In this document: in pieces, positions 1-9,784 of the stretch
Layout of the letters: each line of letters starts with the position of its first letter
Numbering within the stretch: position 1 is the stretch's first letter
Position numbers and translations under genes: made by a program
The notes under the pieces: generated by a model
Told to the model about the DNA's origin: nothing
Seen by the model: only the letters and a program-made list of their open reading frames with translations
Database searches by the model: none
Assembly: GCF_003545765.1 (NCBI RefSeq)
Contig: NZ_QXIO01000012.1
Span: 37,362-101,361, forward strand
Reading direction: 5' to 3'
Source of the DNA: Colwellia sp. RSH04
Lineage (GTDB): Bacteria > Pseudomonadota > Gammaproteobacteria > Enterobacterales > Alteromonadaceae
DNA length: 64,000 nt

Positions 1-372
1 CCACCTTTACTTAAAACATTGGTGCAGTTTGAATCAATAAGGCCAAATGGCAAACTATTTGTGGTTATGGGAAGGAATACTTTTTCTGCTGCTCACAGTT
101 TATTGTTGGATATTAACCGACTTAGTAATCCAATATTGGTTGGTGAACCGAGCGGCTCTAGACCCAATGCGTTAAGTGAGGCTGGTTGGTTTAAATTACC
201 GTATAGCGGCACTTGGGGAATTATTTCATCTCAGTTTCACCAAGCTTCTAAAGCAGAGGACCATCGCATTTGGGTCTCTCCTCATGTACCTGTAAGCTTA
301 TCGTCTAAGCAATACTTTTCAGGGGATGATCCTGCAATGCAAGCAATAAAGAAGATAATTAACCGTAAATAA
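1..372 (+). CDS. S41-family peptidase, C-terminal fragment
   Basis: The reading frame is open from the first base of the window and ends at TAA 370-372, so this is the last 123 codons of a gene that begins outside. The segment GRNTFSAAHSLLLD matches the nucleophile region of S41 (C-terminal processing/tricorn-type) proteases, where the Ser of FSAA is catalytic. It is followed by a VGEPSGSRPN turn and a WVSPHVPV...DPAMQAI tail, which is the usual end of this family. The PDZ and N-terminal parts, and any signal peptide, cannot be seen. The family call rests on motif recognition. The substrate is unknown. Confidence 0.7.
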   Translation, partial: PPLLKTLVQFESIRPNGKLFVVMGRNTFSAAHSLLLDINRLSNPILVGEPSGSRPNALSEAGWFKLPYSGTWGIISSQFHQASKAEDHRIWVSPHVPVSLSSKQYFSGDDPAMQAIKKIINRK

Positions 373-591
373 GTCTTAATATTAATTGAGTAAAACAGTC
401 TATCGCTAAATTAAAGATTGTTTTAAAGGGATTAGCCGTTGGCAATAGACGGTTAACAAAATGAGTGTAGAGCTACACATTTTCTTTTAAGTTATATGGG
501 TAGGGACTAAATCTAGGTGATACTTATCTATAAGGTACATACTCAAGTCTTTGTTATTGATCAGATTTAATATAAATATACTGTTCTGACC

Positions 592-1224
592 TTACTCAGT
601 TTTCTCTTTAAACTCACACAAGTCTTCGATGATGCAAGCACCACAGCGAGGTTTGCGGGCGACACAAGTATAACGACCGTGAAGGATAAGCCAGTGGTGC
701 ACGTCTACTTTAAATTCAGCAGGAACCACTTTTAAAAGTTTATTCTCAACTTCTCCTACGTTTTTGCCCATGGCAAATTTAGTGCGGTTTGATACGCGGT
801 CTATATGGGTGTCCACCGCTATCGTCGGCCAGCCAAAGGCGGTGTTTAACACAACGTTGGCGGTCTTTCGGCCAACGCCAGGCAGGGCTTCTAATGCTTC
901 ACGGCTTTCTGGTACTTCACCACCATGTAAATCAACCAGCATTTGACAGGTTTTGATGGTGTTTACTGCTTTAGTATTAAATAAGCCTATGGTTTTTATA
1001 TAAGATTTTAAACCATCTAAGCCCAAATCTAATATTGCTTGAGGCGTATTGGCAACAGGGTAGAGCTTGTCAGTAGCTTTATTTACGCCAACATCGGTAG
1101 CTTGTGCTGAAAGCAAAACCGCAATGAGTAACTCAAAAGGAGAGTTAAAGTTTAACTCTGTTGTTGGGTGAGGGTTGTCATCTCTTAGGCGAGTTAGTAT
1201 TTCAAGACGTTTTTCTTTATTCAT
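592..1224 (-). CDS. nth: endonuclease III
   Basis: Base-excision-repair DNA glycosylase/AP lyase that removes oxidised pyrimidines. The 210-residue length is that of the E. coli enzyme. The helix-hairpin-helix LPGVGRKTANVVL carries the catalytic Lys120, and the catalytic Asp is Asp138 (AVDTH). The [4Fe-4S] cluster ligands Cys187, Cys194, Cys197 and Cys203 have the standard C-x6-C-x2-C-x5-C spacing. It is the last gene of the rnf cluster, 17 bp after rnfE, the same position as in E. coli rsxABCDGE-nth, so it is probably cotranscribed. Confidence 0.97.
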   Translation of the reverse strand: MNKEKRLEILTRLRDDNPHPTTELNFNSPFELLIAVLLSAQATDVGVNKATDKLYPVANTPQAILDLGLDGLKSYIKTIGLFNTKAVNTIKTCQMLVDLHGGEVPESREALEALPGVGRKTANVVLNTAFGWPTIAVDTHIDRVSNRTKFAMGKNVGEVENKLLKVVPAEFKVDVHHWLILHGRYTCVARKPRCGACIIEDLCEFKEKTE

Positions 1225-1241
1225 AAGTATTATTATTTTTA

Positions 1242-2012
1242 TTAAGAGTCAAAATTAACGCGAACACGCTCAATTACTTTATCTTCGTTAATCGTATTTT
1301 TTTCTTTTATCTTGTTATCAATGGCATTTTTTATAGCAATGAGAAACCCCATTACAATGAATGCACCTGGTGGTAAAATCGCTAACAAGAAGTCGCTATT
1401 AAGTTCAAGCACTTCTATACGCAATGAGCTCGCCCAATCTCCTAGTAATAGATTTGCACCATCAAACAATGTACCTTGACCTAGTATTTCTCTGATAGCA
1501 CCTAATACAATTAACACTAGAGCAAAACCTAAGCCCATCATCAAACCATCAAAGGCAGCTTGCTTTATAGGCTGTTTAGAGGCATATGCCTCAGCACGTC
1601 CGATAATAGCGCAATTGGTAACTATCAATGGTAAGAATATTCCCAGTGATTGATATAAACCAAAAGTATAAGCATTCATTAATAACTGAACACAGGTCAC
1701 GAAAGCCGCAATAATCAGTACGAAAATAGGTATTCTTATTTCTTTAGGTACCCAATGCCTTATCGCTGAAACAGTAATGTTAGAGCAAAGCAGTACTAAT
1801 AATGTGGCTAAGCCAAGTCCTATAGCGTTAGTTACGGTTGCTGTTACTGCTAATAATGGGCATAAACCAAGTAATTGTACTAGACCTGGGTTGTTCTTCC
1901 ATAAGCCTTGTATGGCTAATTCTTTATATTCATCATAATTTGCCGCTTCTTTTTGAGGCTGTTCATTATTATCGTCAATATTATGATTAACTGTTGAGCT
2001 TGTGTCAGTCAT
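1242..2012 (-). CDS. rnfE: Rnf electron transport complex subunit E
   Basis: Integral membrane subunit of the Rnf/Rsx complex, which couples electron flow between ferredoxin/flavodoxin and NAD(H) to ion movement, or in E. coli helps reduce SoxR. The 256 residues form about six hydrophobic segments. The segment [16 protein letters not shown] (around residues 41-56) is the RnfE counterpart of the [10 protein letters not shown] segment in RnfA. The protein begins with a hydrophilic stretch of about 30 residues, longer than in E. coli RsxE. Its start overlaps the end of rnfG by 8 bp, indicating translational coupling. Confidence 0.95.
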   Translation of the reverse strand: MTDTSSTVNHNIDDNNEQPQKEAANYDEYKELAIQGLWKNNPGLVQLLGLCPLLAVTATVTNAIGLGLATLLVLLCSNITVSAIRHWVPKEIRIPIFVLIIAAFVTCVQLLMNAYTFGLYQSLGIFLPLIVTNCAIIGRAEAYASKQPIKQAAFDGLMMGLGFALVLIVLGAIREILGQGTLFDGANLLLGDWASSLRIEVLELNSDFLLAILPPGAFIVMGFLIAIKNAIDNKIKEKNTINEDKVIERVRVNFDS

Positions 2013-2751
2013 TTTCTTTCTCCTGAGTAGGAGTGCTTTGTTTTGGTTTTATTTCGTCTTCGATTAAGTCTAATGCTTCACTGTTACATACATTAGGTTG
2101 AGTCAATAGATTTGCTTTATTACTATTGAAATAGTGTACGGCATTCTTTACTGCTTTAATCACTGCTCGTGGGGTTATAGTGGCACCAGTAAACTGGTCA
2201 AACATACCATTTTCTTTGGCTACAGCCCATCGGCTATCAGTTTGTGAAAGTAATTTTTTGTCAGAAAAAGTAGTGATCCAGTCACTTTTTCTTAACTCAA
2301 TTTTATCGCCAAGACCGGGGGTCTCTTGGTGTTTTAATACTCTAACGCCACTAACACTCTCGTCCATGTTTACCGCGATTATTAATTCAATGTTGCCATT
2401 ATATCCATCTGGCGCAATAGCGGTAATAGCAACGGCTTGAACATTATTATTTAAACGTGCGATATAACCTTTTTGAGTGTCGGATGTTCCAAGGTAAGTT
2501 GAGGTCATCTCTATACAATCATTGGTAATGTCATTGTTGTAACGTTCAGGTGAAATAATGCTATGCAAAGTTTTTTGCAACTGTAATTGCTCTTGAGCTT
2601 TTATTTTTTCTTTGGTTAATTCGTTAACTAAGCCAACAACTAAGGTACAAGATATAGCAAAGGCAGCCAATATTTTACTATTTTTTGACATGGCAGTAAC
2701 ACGGGTACTGCTATTTGGCTTCACATCTTCAGTGTTAGATTTATCATTCAT
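2005..2751 (-). CDS. rnfG: Rnf electron transport complex subunit G (flavoprotein)
   Basis: Rnf subunit with one N-terminal transmembrane helix (about residues 27-44) and a periplasmic FMN-binding domain. The motif TGAT at residues 188-191 contains the threonine (T191) that in this family carries covalently bound FMN through a phosphoester bond. The segment ETPGLGDKI (143-151) is also typical of FMN-binding RnfG/NqrC domains. The protein has a hydrophilic N-terminal extension of about 25 residues and a charged C-terminal tail. It lies 2 bp after rnfD and overlaps rnfE. Confidence 0.95.
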   Translation of the reverse strand: MNDKSNTEDVKPNSSTRVTAMSKNSKILAAFAISCTLVVGLVNELTKEKIKAQEQLQLQKTLHSIISPERYNNDITNDCIEMTSTYLGTSDTQKGYIARLNNNVQAVAITAIAPDGYNGNIELIIAVNMDESVSGVRVLKHQETPGLGDKIELRKSDWITTFSDKKLLSQTDSRWAVAKENGMFDQFTGATITPRAVIKAVKNAVHYFNSNKANLLTQPNVCNSEALDLIEDEIKPKQSTPTQEKEND

Positions 2752-2753
2752 CG

Positions 2754-3815
2754 CTAACTAAGATCCTTACTGTGGCCATATGTTCGTGGACGAGTGTATT
2801 GATCAATTAATGGTGCTGACATATTGCAAAGTAATACAGCAAAAGCAACGCCATCAGGGTAACCGCCAAAAACTCGAATGAGGTAGACGAGTAGCCCAGC
2901 TAATAGCCCTACTATTAATCTACCCTTTGCACTTGTTGCTCCTGTTACAGGGTCAGTCAATATAAAAAAAGCGCCAAGCATTGTTGCACCTGAAAACCAA
3001 TGAAACATTGTTGAAGCACTACTGTCAGGAACAATAGTGTAACCAATTAACGAACATAAAAATAAACTTAATAAAAAGCTTACAGGGGTTTGCCAAGCTA
3101 TCGCTTTTTTACTAATAAGAAAAATGCCGCCCAATAAAAAAGCAAGGTTAACCCACTCCCAACCAACAGCAAAATGTTCACCAAATACAGAGCTTTGCGT
3201 TGTCTCTGAAACAGTTAATCCCATAGTAATGCTAGTTTTAAGTGTATCTAACGGTGTTGCCATGGTAACACCATCTATACTCGTTCTTAATTGTTCTACA
3301 GAGTATCCATCAATTGTAAAGCCTGTAAAAATGGTGGTTAAAGTATTGCTAAAGCTTAATTCTATTTCCATTAAGCTAATAGGCGGTTGCCACGTTGTCA
3401 TTTGTAAAGGGAACGAAATAAGCAGCATGACATAACCGGTCATCGCTGGGTTAAATGGGTTATGGCCTAATCCACCGTATAGGTGTTTAGCAATGGCAAT
3501 AGCAAAGATAGTGCCGATTACTGTAATCCACCAAGGTGCAAAGGCAGGAAGACATATACCAATTAACATAGCCGTTAATAATGCACTGCCATCAAAGAGT
3601 TGTTCTGTTATTCGTTTTTCTCGCAATGAAAGGACAATAAACTCACATAGCATTGCTGTTATCATCGCAATACCTATGTGTATAAGGTTACCCCAACCAA
3701 AAAAGTACCACTGCGCAATAATGCCAGGTATTGCAGCAAATATTACGAGACGCATTAGCGACGATGTTGATTGTTGATTATGGTTATGGGGTGAGCTTGC
3801 TATCCAAAAAGCCAT
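2754..3815 (-). CDS. rnfD: Rnf electron transport complex subunit D
   Basis: Polytopic membrane subunit of Rnf, homologous to NqrB. The 353 residues contain about nine or ten hydrophobic segments. DGVTMATPL at 181-189 corresponds to the flavinylation site; T187 is at the position where RnfD carries covalent FMN. The conserved loops GGLGHNPFNPAMTGYV and FILTDPVTGATSAKGR are present. The gene sits between rnfC and rnfG with intergenic gaps of 2-3 bp, so it is part of one operon. Confidence 0.95.
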   Translation of the reverse strand: MAFWIASSPHNHNQQSTSSLMRLVIFAAIPGIIAQWYFFGWGNLIHIGIAMITAMLCEFIVLSLREKRITEQLFDGSALLTAMLIGICLPAFAPWWITVIGTIFAIAIAKHLYGGLGHNPFNPAMTGYVMLLISFPLQMTTWQPPISLMEIELSFSNTLTTIFTGFTIDGYSVEQLRTSIDGVTMATPLDTLKTSITMGLTVSETTQSSVFGEHFAVGWEWVNLAFLLGGIFLISKKAIAWQTPVSFLLSLFLCSLIGYTIVPDSSASTMFHWFSGATMLGAFFILTDPVTGATSAKGRLIVGLLAGLLVYLIRVFGGYPDGVAFAVLLCNMSAPLIDQYTRPRTYGHSKDLS

Positions 3816-3818
3816 TGA

Positions 3819-6131
3819 TTATTTTGCCCCTTTCTCTTGTTCATGCATCGTTTTTTCTTCACTTACAGATTGAGTCGCTAGTTTTTTTTTAGCAAGTGCT
3901 TTAGCTTTTGCTTTGGCTATGATGGCAGCCTTTTTAGCGTCTTTATCGCTTATGTTGTTTGTATCATTTATAGTGCTAGTTTCTGATGTGTTTTGAACCT
4001 TTCTAGGTTCTACATTAACTGTGTTTTTTTCGCTAACTTTATTGTCAGTATTTGATTCTTTATTTTTTTTAGCCAGCGCTTTTGCTTTCGCTTTTGCAAT
4101 TACCGCTGCTTTTTTCGCGTCTTTTTCATCAATAGCAGGCTCTGACTCTGCTGTAGAGGCAATCGTTAAATCACTTGCCGTCGACGAATCATTATTTGAA
4201 CTCGCTTGCTTTTTGGCTAATGCTTTTGCTTTCGCTTTTGCTATGGCATTCGCTTTTTTATCCGCTAAAGATAATGAATCAGTTTGTTCTTGATTTTGTT
4301 CTTGCCCCTGAATAGGTGCTTTTTCTTGCGATTTTTTTGCTTTAGCTTTAGCTACAGCTGCTGCAATTTTGGCTTTTTTACTGTCTGTATTTGATGGTTC
4401 AACTTTAGCGTTTTCTTTAGCATCAATCTCAGGAGCTGGTTTAGCTTGTTTTTTTGCCTTTGCTCTTGCAATAGCGGCTGCAACTTGTGCCTTTTTGTTA
4501 TCTTGGTTTTCTGTTGTTTCTACAGGGGCAGAAATAGCTGAACTGCTAGGTGATTTTTGATTAGCTGCTTTTTTAGCTTTTACGCGAGCTAACGCAGCGG
4601 CAACGGCTGATTTAGCTTCTGTAGCTTCAGGGGTTGCTTTGTTCATCGCGGCTTTACGTGCTTCTGCGGCTTTTTTGTGCTTAAGTTCTCTTGCTCTTTT
4701 TTCTTTTTCTAATCTTTGTTTTCTCGCTTCAAAACGCGCTTTTGCTTTTTCAGCTTTAAGCTCTTGTTGTTGTTGTTGTCGTATTTCTGCTTTAGCAATT
4801 CGGTAATATTGCACTAAAGGAATATGACTTGGGCAAACGTATGCACAAGCACCACAGTCAATACAATCTGACAAATTAAGTTTATTAAGTTGCGGGTAAT
4901 CTTTGGCTTTTGCACTCCACTGCAACTCTTGTGGTAATAGGTTAGTAGGGCAAACATCTGCACATTGACCACAACGAATACATTCAACTTCAGCGCTATT
5001 ACCTTCAAAAGCACTAGGCATTTCTTTATAAGAGGGCGCTAAGATACAATTGGTTGTTTTTATAACGGGAACGGTGTCAGTAGGTAAACTGAAACCCATC
5101 ATAGGTCCACCCATGATCACCGGTGTTTTTTCCATCCCTTGATTATCAAAGCCGCATTGACTAAGTAGGTAATGGACAGGTGTGCCAAGTAATGCCCAGA
5201 CATTTTGAGGCTTTTCTAATGCTTGGCCAGTTACGGTTACAACACGTTGTATTAATGGAGTATCATGCAAAATAGCTTCACTAATGGCATAACATGTGGC
5301 AACGTTTTGCATGATAATACCTTCCTTGATAGGAAGGGTGCCTGATTTAATCTCTTTACCCGTAAGTATTTGAATTAACTGTTTTTCGCCACCTGCCGGA
5401 TATTCAGTTGGTACAACACATACGTGAATTTTTTCAATGCCAGCAGTTGCTTTTTTTAATGCTTCAATTGCTTTAGGCTTATTGTCTTCTATACCAATTA
5501 ATATAAACGCGGGATTAAGTAATTTGTTTAATATTTTAATGCCATCGACGATTGATTCGCTGTGTTCACACATCAGCAAGTCATCAGCGGTAATATATGG
5601 TTCACATTCAGCGGCATTGATGATTAAGAAATTGATATCAGGTTTGGTATCTACTTTTATATGCGTAGGGAATCCCGCTCCGCCCATTCCTGATATACCC
5701 GCATCAGCAATCTTTTTAACAATTTCTTGGTTTGTCAATGTGGCAACGTCATTACAGGGAGTTCGTTCTACCCAAGTATCTTGATGATCAACGTTTAAAA
5801 ATATACATAATTCAGACAAACCAGAAGGGTGTGCAATAACAGAATGCTTAATGGCGGTAATGGTACCACTTGTTGGTGCATGCACAGGAACAGCCATCGG
5901 GTTTGTACTTTTTGTTAAAGGCTGTCCTTTTAATACATGATCGCCAACTTGCACCAATAAATCACCTTGGCGGCCAATATGCTGCTGTAAAGGGATGATA
6001 AGTTGCTCAGGTAATGATAATGGTTTTATCGGCTTCTGATTGGTAAGCGTTTTTTGTTCAGGCGGATGTACGCCACCGTGAAAGCTCCAAAATTTTTGCT
6101 GATTGATACGATTAATTATCGACTCCATCAA
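3819..6131 (-). CDS. rnfC: Rnf electron transport complex subunit C with repeat-rich C-terminal tail
   Basis: Membrane-associated Rnf subunit that binds NADH and FMN. The core spans about residues 1-450 and has the glycine-rich nucleotide-binding loop GMGGAGFPTH (148-157). Two ferredoxin-type motifs follow: Cys384/387/390/394 and Cys423/426/429/433. From about 450 to 770 it carries a highly charged Ala/Lys tail with a coiled-coil-like start (450-490) and six imperfect copies of a block ending AKAKAKALAKK or similar, separated by acidic/polar linkers. A long K/A tail is known in E. coli RsxC as well; its role is unclear. The gene lies 6 bp after rnfB. Confidence 0.95.
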   Translation of the reverse strand: MMESIINRINQQKFWSFHGGVHPPEQKTLTNQKPIKPLSLPEQLIIPLQQHIGRQGDLLVQVGDHVLKGQPLTKSTNPMAVPVHAPTSGTITAIKHSVIAHPSGLSELCIFLNVDHQDTWVERTPCNDVATLTNQEIVKKIADAGISGMGGAGFPTHIKVDTKPDINFLIINAAECEPYITADDLLMCEHSESIVDGIKILNKLLNPAFILIGIEDNKPKAIEALKKATAGIEKIHVCVVPTEYPAGGEKQLIQILTGKEIKSGTLPIKEGIIMQNVATCYAISEAILHDTPLIQRVVTVTGQALEKPQNVWALLGTPVHYLLSQCGFDNQGMEKTPVIMGGPMMGFSLPTDTVPVIKTTNCILAPSYKEMPSAFEGNSAEVECIRCGQCADVCPTNLLPQELQWSAKAKDYPQLNKLNLSDCIDCGACAYVCPSHIPLVQYYRIAKAEIRQQQQQELKAEKAKARFEARKQRLEKEKRARELKHKKAAEARKAAMNKATPEATEAKSAVAAALARVKAKKAANQKSPSSSAISAPVETTENQDNKKAQVAAAIARAKAKKQAKPAPEIDAKENAKVEPSNTDSKKAKIAAAVAKAKAKKSQEKAPIQGQEQNQEQTDSLSLADKKANAIAKAKAKALAKKQASSNNDSSTASDLTIASTAESEPAIDEKDAKKAAVIAKAKAKALAKKNKESNTDNKVSEKNTVNVEPRKVQNTSETSTINDTNNISDKDAKKAAIIAKAKAKALAKKKLATQSVSEEKTMHEQEKGAK
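3855..4640 (-). repeat. six-fold Ala/Lys repeat inside rnfC
   Basis: The tail of RnfC contains six related blocks, each an amphipathic Ala/Lys helix of about 18 residues followed by a polar/acidic spacer of about 15-40 residues. Blocks include AAALARVKAKKAANQK, AAAIARAKAKKQAKP, AAAVAKAKAKKSQEK and three closer copies ending AKAKAKALAKK. The last three are most alike, suggesting recent duplication. Copy number is likely to vary between strains. Confidence 0.8.
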
Positions 6132-6137
6132 GCCCTC

Positions 6138-6692
6138 CTAATCTATTTGCTGAACAGGGATACTGTTTAAATCCCACAACCAGTTCTGAGTGGTTTCAGG
6201 TACTACACGCATTTCTATACAGTCAACAGGACAAGGAGCAACACATAAATCACAACCAGTACATTCATCGGCAATAATAGTATGCATTTGTTTGGCTGCG
6301 CCGAGGATGGCATCAACAGGACAAGCCTGTATACATTTAGTGCATCCGATACAGTCTTCTTCAATAATAAAAGCGACTTTGGGGCGATTATCTTTTTCAT
6401 GACTTTCATCTAGAGGCTCTGCTTCAACTCCCATTAAGTCGGCAATTTTTTTTATGGTATCTTCACCGCCGGGGGCACATTTATTAATTGCTTCGCCATC
6501 TGCAACAGCTTGCGCGTAAGGTTTACATCCCGGATAGCCGCATTGGCCACATTGAGTTTGGGGTAATATGGCATCTATTTGCTCAACGATAGGGTCAGCA
6601 TCAACTTTAAATCGAATGGAGGCGTACCCGAGTAAGGCGCCAAATAATGCGGCAATTAGCCCGAATACTAGAATGGCAATTAAGAGAGTCAT
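6138..6692 (-). CDS. rnfB: Rnf electron transport complex subunit B (ferredoxin-like)
   Basis: Iron-sulfur subunit of Rnf. An N-terminal membrane anchor (residues 3-25) precedes a [4Fe-4S] domain with Cys48, Cys51, Cys56 and Cys72. Two bacterial-ferredoxin motifs follow: Cys114/117/120/124 and Cys144/147/150/154. It relays electrons between the soluble donor and the membrane flavins. The gene abuts rnfA with no gap. The 184-residue length matches short RnfB proteins such as E. coli RsxB (192). Confidence 0.96.
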   Translation of the reverse strand: MTLLIAILVFGLIAALFGALLGYASIRFKVDADPIVEQIDAILPQTQCGQCGYPGCKPYAQAVADGEAINKCAPGGEDTIKKIADLMGVEAEPLDESHEKDNRPKVAFIIEEDCIGCTKCIQACPVDAILGAAKQMHTIIADECTGCDLCVAPCPVDCIEMRVVPETTQNWLWDLNSIPVQQID

Positions 6693-7274
6693 TTATAATT
6701 TTACCAAGCCGGTAAAGCCCATAAAGGCTAATGACATTAAACCTGCGGTAATCATAGCTATAGCCGCACCTTTAAATGGAGTAGGTACGTCGGCATTCGC
6801 TAATTTTTCGCGCATTGCAGAAAACATCACTAAAACCAAAGAAAAGCCAACTGAAGCACCAAAGCCATAGATAATTGATTCAAAGAAATTGTGATGTGAA
6901 CGCAAGTTTAATAAAGCAACACCTAAAACAGCACAGTTTGTGGTGATTAACGGTAAGAAAATACCTAATAAACGATATAAACTTGCACTTGTTTTATGAA
7001 CTACCATTTCTGTGAATTGAACCACAACAGCTATTACAAGAATAAAACTCATTGTGGTTAAATATTCAATATTTAGTGGTACTAGCAGGTAAGTGGTGAC
7101 CAAATAGCTTAAAAGAGAAGCTACTGTCATTACAAAAATGGTAGCAAAAGACATACCGATAGCGGTTTCTGTGCGAGAAGAGACCCCCATAAAAGGGCAT
7201 AAACCTAAGAATTGCACAAGTACAAAATTATTAACTAGCACTGTTGCAACAAGTAGCAGAAGATAATCAGTCAT
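6693..7274 (-). CDS. rnfA: Rnf electron transport complex subunit A
   Basis: Six-helix membrane subunit of Rnf, homologous to RnfE and NqrE. The 193 residues match E. coli RsxA length. The start has the characteristic [18 protein letters not shown] segment, and [16 protein letters not shown] carries the conserved Cys that in RnfA/NqrE-type pairs lies near the membrane-embedded iron centre. It is the first gene of the operon; the promoter should lie in 7275-7458. ATG 7274 was chosen from agreement with the family N-terminus (MTDYLLLL). Confidence 0.96.
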   Translation of the reverse strand: MTDYLLLLVATVLVNNFVLVQFLGLCPFMGVSSRTETAIGMSFATIFVMTVASLLSYLVTTYLLVPLNIEYLTTMSFILVIAVVVQFTEMVVHKTSASLYRLLGIFLPLITTNCAVLGVALLNLRSHHNFFESIIYGFGASVGFSLVLVMFSAMREKLANADVPTPFKGAAIAMITAGLMSLAFMGFTGLVKL

Positions 7275-7458
7275 TTGCTTAAAAGGGTATGAAAGTAAAA
7301 ATTAATTGGCTGTATTATCCGTTGTTATTACATATTTAACAACAGTTTCGATAGCTGCTAGCAATGATTTTTTAGATTAATATTGAATAATTGTATTAGA
7401 AAGGTTTACGACTACAACCTTTTGTTTTAAAAACATACAGTAGTAGTCGTTTGGATAG

Positions 7459-9378
7459 CTAGAATGGCGAAGGTTTACCTACATAGAACCCTTGGCAGCC
7501 ATCGATAAACAGTTTCTCTAGTGTATGTTTTTCTTCTTGTGTTTCGACACTTTCAGCTAAAACATTTATTCCCAAGCGATGAGCTAAATCAACCATCAAG
7601 CGTAAAAAGTATTGGTTGTTTTTATCATCATCAATATCCCGAGTATAGGAACTATCCATTTTAATATAATCAGGGGTAAGATCACGGAAAAATTTAAAGG
7701 AAGTTAAACCTACGCCAAAGCGTTCTACCGTAACACGCGCACCTACACGGTGGAGCATTTCAATTAATCGCTTACCTGTTTTTATATTTTGTTGTAAGCC
7801 AAATTCTGTTATTTCAAAAACTAAACGAGGGGCTATAGAAGGTTCACGTAGTAACTTTCTTTCTAGCCATATCATAAAGTGTTCATCACTAATACTTCTC
7901 GCACTGATATTAATACCAAAGCTATGATCAATGATGTTTTTACTAGTTATTTCGTTGATAGCAGTATCGATAATTAACCTATCAACATCGACAATTTTAT
8001 CTAATTTCTCTGCCATTGCAATAAAACTAGCAGTTGGTAACATATCATCACTTGAATTTAGGAACCTTGCTAACACTTCACTGTACACTTTACTGTTTCG
8101 ACCACTAGGTTGAATTGGTTGTAGTAATAGCGAAATACGTTTACCTTCCAAAACGCTATCAATTTCTTGACGCCAATTTTGGTTGCCTGTATTAACAGTT
8201 GATGTATTCAACATGTCAACATCTTTAACGGAGTACCAAGAGTTACTACTTTTTGTTTGTGCAACACTCACACCAGTATCAGCTAGAGCAAGCAATTCCC
8301 CTAGAGGTTTTGTTTTATCAAAGAATACTAAACCGGTAAAAGCAACTGAATCAAGCGAAGCAAGTTGTTGGTAGCCATTAAACGCTGTGGTTAATTCGTC
8401 AGCAAACTCTTCTGCCTGTTTAAGCTTTTCATTTGGTAATATAATGGCAAAATCAGAGCTATTTAATCTAAATAGCTTGCCTTTAGGTCTTTTGATAAGG
8501 TTTTGCTTAAGGCGATTAGAGACTTGTACTATATAATCATCACCTTCTTTATAGCCATGTACTTGGTTAATGGTTTGTAATTCTGAGCAACGTATAATTA
8601 AAAGAACACCAAAGTTTACCGAACTGTCTTCCTCTAAGTATTTCTCATAGACTTGTACAAAACGGTTTCTATTTTCAAGTTCTGTTAAATTATCAATATA
8701 CGCTTCAATTTCAAGATGAGAAGAGCTACGTAATTGTTCAGACATTAACTCTTTGATTTCTGCAATACCTTCTTGTAATGCTGGGATATTTATATAACTA
8801 TTTCTTTTAGCCTTTTTTACATCGGGATGATTAATTTGGTCTAAATCTTGTTTGATCTGAGTACTAATCATATTAAAAACAACAGACTGTAATCTATAAT
8901 TAAACCAAGTTGCTAAAAATATAAAGACTACAGAAAGCGCTGCTAAACTAGCTAAAAACCGCTCAACTAATGTGTTTTCACTAGTAAAATCTAGCAGGTA
9001 CTCTACTGCGAAGTTAACTTTACGTGAAGTGGTTGTTTTTTTCTCAGGGTTTACAAATGATAATAAAGACTTTTTGTTACTTTGATGTAGTTGTAAATTA
9101 GTCGCCTTGTTTTTTATTGCTAAATACTGATAGCTATTAGATTGCTTAAGTGTCGTTAATAACTTTTTAGAGATTGCTTTCTCATCATCAAGGGTTTCTT
9201 TTTGAAACGCAATGTTCAATGACACTTGTTCAACGAGTATATTAATCGCTGAAGCATGTTTTGTGTTTTGTTCCGATAAGGAGCTCTTTAATAACAGTAA
9301 AGAGATGCTAGCAATTACACCATAAAAAATGAGCGCAATAAGTGTGTTTTTAAGTAAGAGTTTTGAAAATTTAAACAT
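7459..9378 (-). CDS. CsrD/MshH-like protein with degenerate GGDEF and EAL domains
   Basis: Inner-membrane protein of 639 residues. TM1 (12-30) and TM2 (about 141-160) enclose a periplasmic region, followed by a linker, a GGDEF-like domain (about 225-385) and an EAL-like domain (about 405-639). The GGDEF signature is replaced by NSSDF (306-310). EAL is replaced by EVL (434-436), and the metal-binding DDFG motif is VERFG (551-555). It is therefore unlikely to make or cleave cyclic di-GMP. This pattern is that of E. coli CsrD (HRSDF/ELM), which promotes RNase E decay of the CsrB/C sRNAs. The assignment to that role is inference. It stands alone, minus strand, downstream of the rimP region. Confidence 0.75.
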   Translation of the reverse strand: MFKFSKLLLKNTLIALIFYGVIASISLLLLKSSLSEQNTKHASAINILVEQVSLNIAFQKETLDDEKAISKKLLTTLKQSNSYQYLAIKNKATNLQLHQSNKKSLLSFVNPEKKTTTSRKVNFAVEYLLDFTSENTLVERFLASLAALSVVFIFLATWFNYRLQSVVFNMISTQIKQDLDQINHPDVKKAKRNSYINIPALQEGIAEIKELMSEQLRSSSHLEIEAYIDNLTELENRNRFVQVYEKYLEEDSSVNFGVLLIIRCSELQTINQVHGYKEGDDYIVQVSNRLKQNLIKRPKGKLFRLNSSDFAIILPNEKLKQAEEFADELTTAFNGYQQLASLDSVAFTGLVFFDKTKPLGELLALADTGVSVAQTKSSNSWYSVKDVDMLNTSTVNTGNQNWRQEIDSVLEGKRISLLLQPIQPSGRNSKVYSEVLARFLNSSDDMLPTASFIAMAEKLDKIVDVDRLIIDTAINEITSKNIIDHSFGINISARSISDEHFMIWLERKLLREPSIAPRLVFEITEFGLQQNIKTGKRLIEMLHRVGARVTVERFGVGLTSFKFFRDLTPDYIKMDSSYTRDIDDDKNNQYFLRLMVDLAHRLGINVLAESVETQEEKHTLEKLFIDGCQGFYVGKPSPF

Positions 9379-9784
9379 AGTAAAGTTATGGACTCCGCAA
9401 CTTCAAGTAAATTCCCACATAACTACTTAATTTGGGGGAGGTAATAGTATGATTATTAAAAAATTACGCAATTATATAGCTTGTCTTAGTATATATATAG
9501 CACTAATGTCGTAATTATACTAAAGTCTTGTAAAATATAAATTATTTTTAGGAACGTTTTTTAGCTATTTTGTAACGGGACGTGTTACAAGTTTTAATAG
9601 TTTTTCACAGTTATTCCTTAATCTAGCTTGCGCTTGTTTTATGCAACCTATATAATTGCGCCAGCTTACATAGCAAGATGTCACTGGAAATATTAACACT
9701 AAGTTATAGTGGTAGTATTTATTCTTACTATGATTATTAACTAACGCTTGTATTGATATATAAATAAATAGTTAGTTATAAACC
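9379..9784. other. intergenic region between csrD-like gene and rimP leader
   Basis: About 400 bp of very AT-rich DNA between the divergent csrD-like gene and the rimP leader. Promoters for both directions must lie here or in the leader. I found no tRNA gene, although a tRNA precedes rimP in E. coli. No unambiguous promoter could be named. Confidence 0.5.

Noticed and set aside
3819..4640. The RnfC tail as a separate gene or a DNA-level tandem repeat array.
   Set aside because: It is in frame with rnfC without a stop, and the repeats are clearest at protein level.
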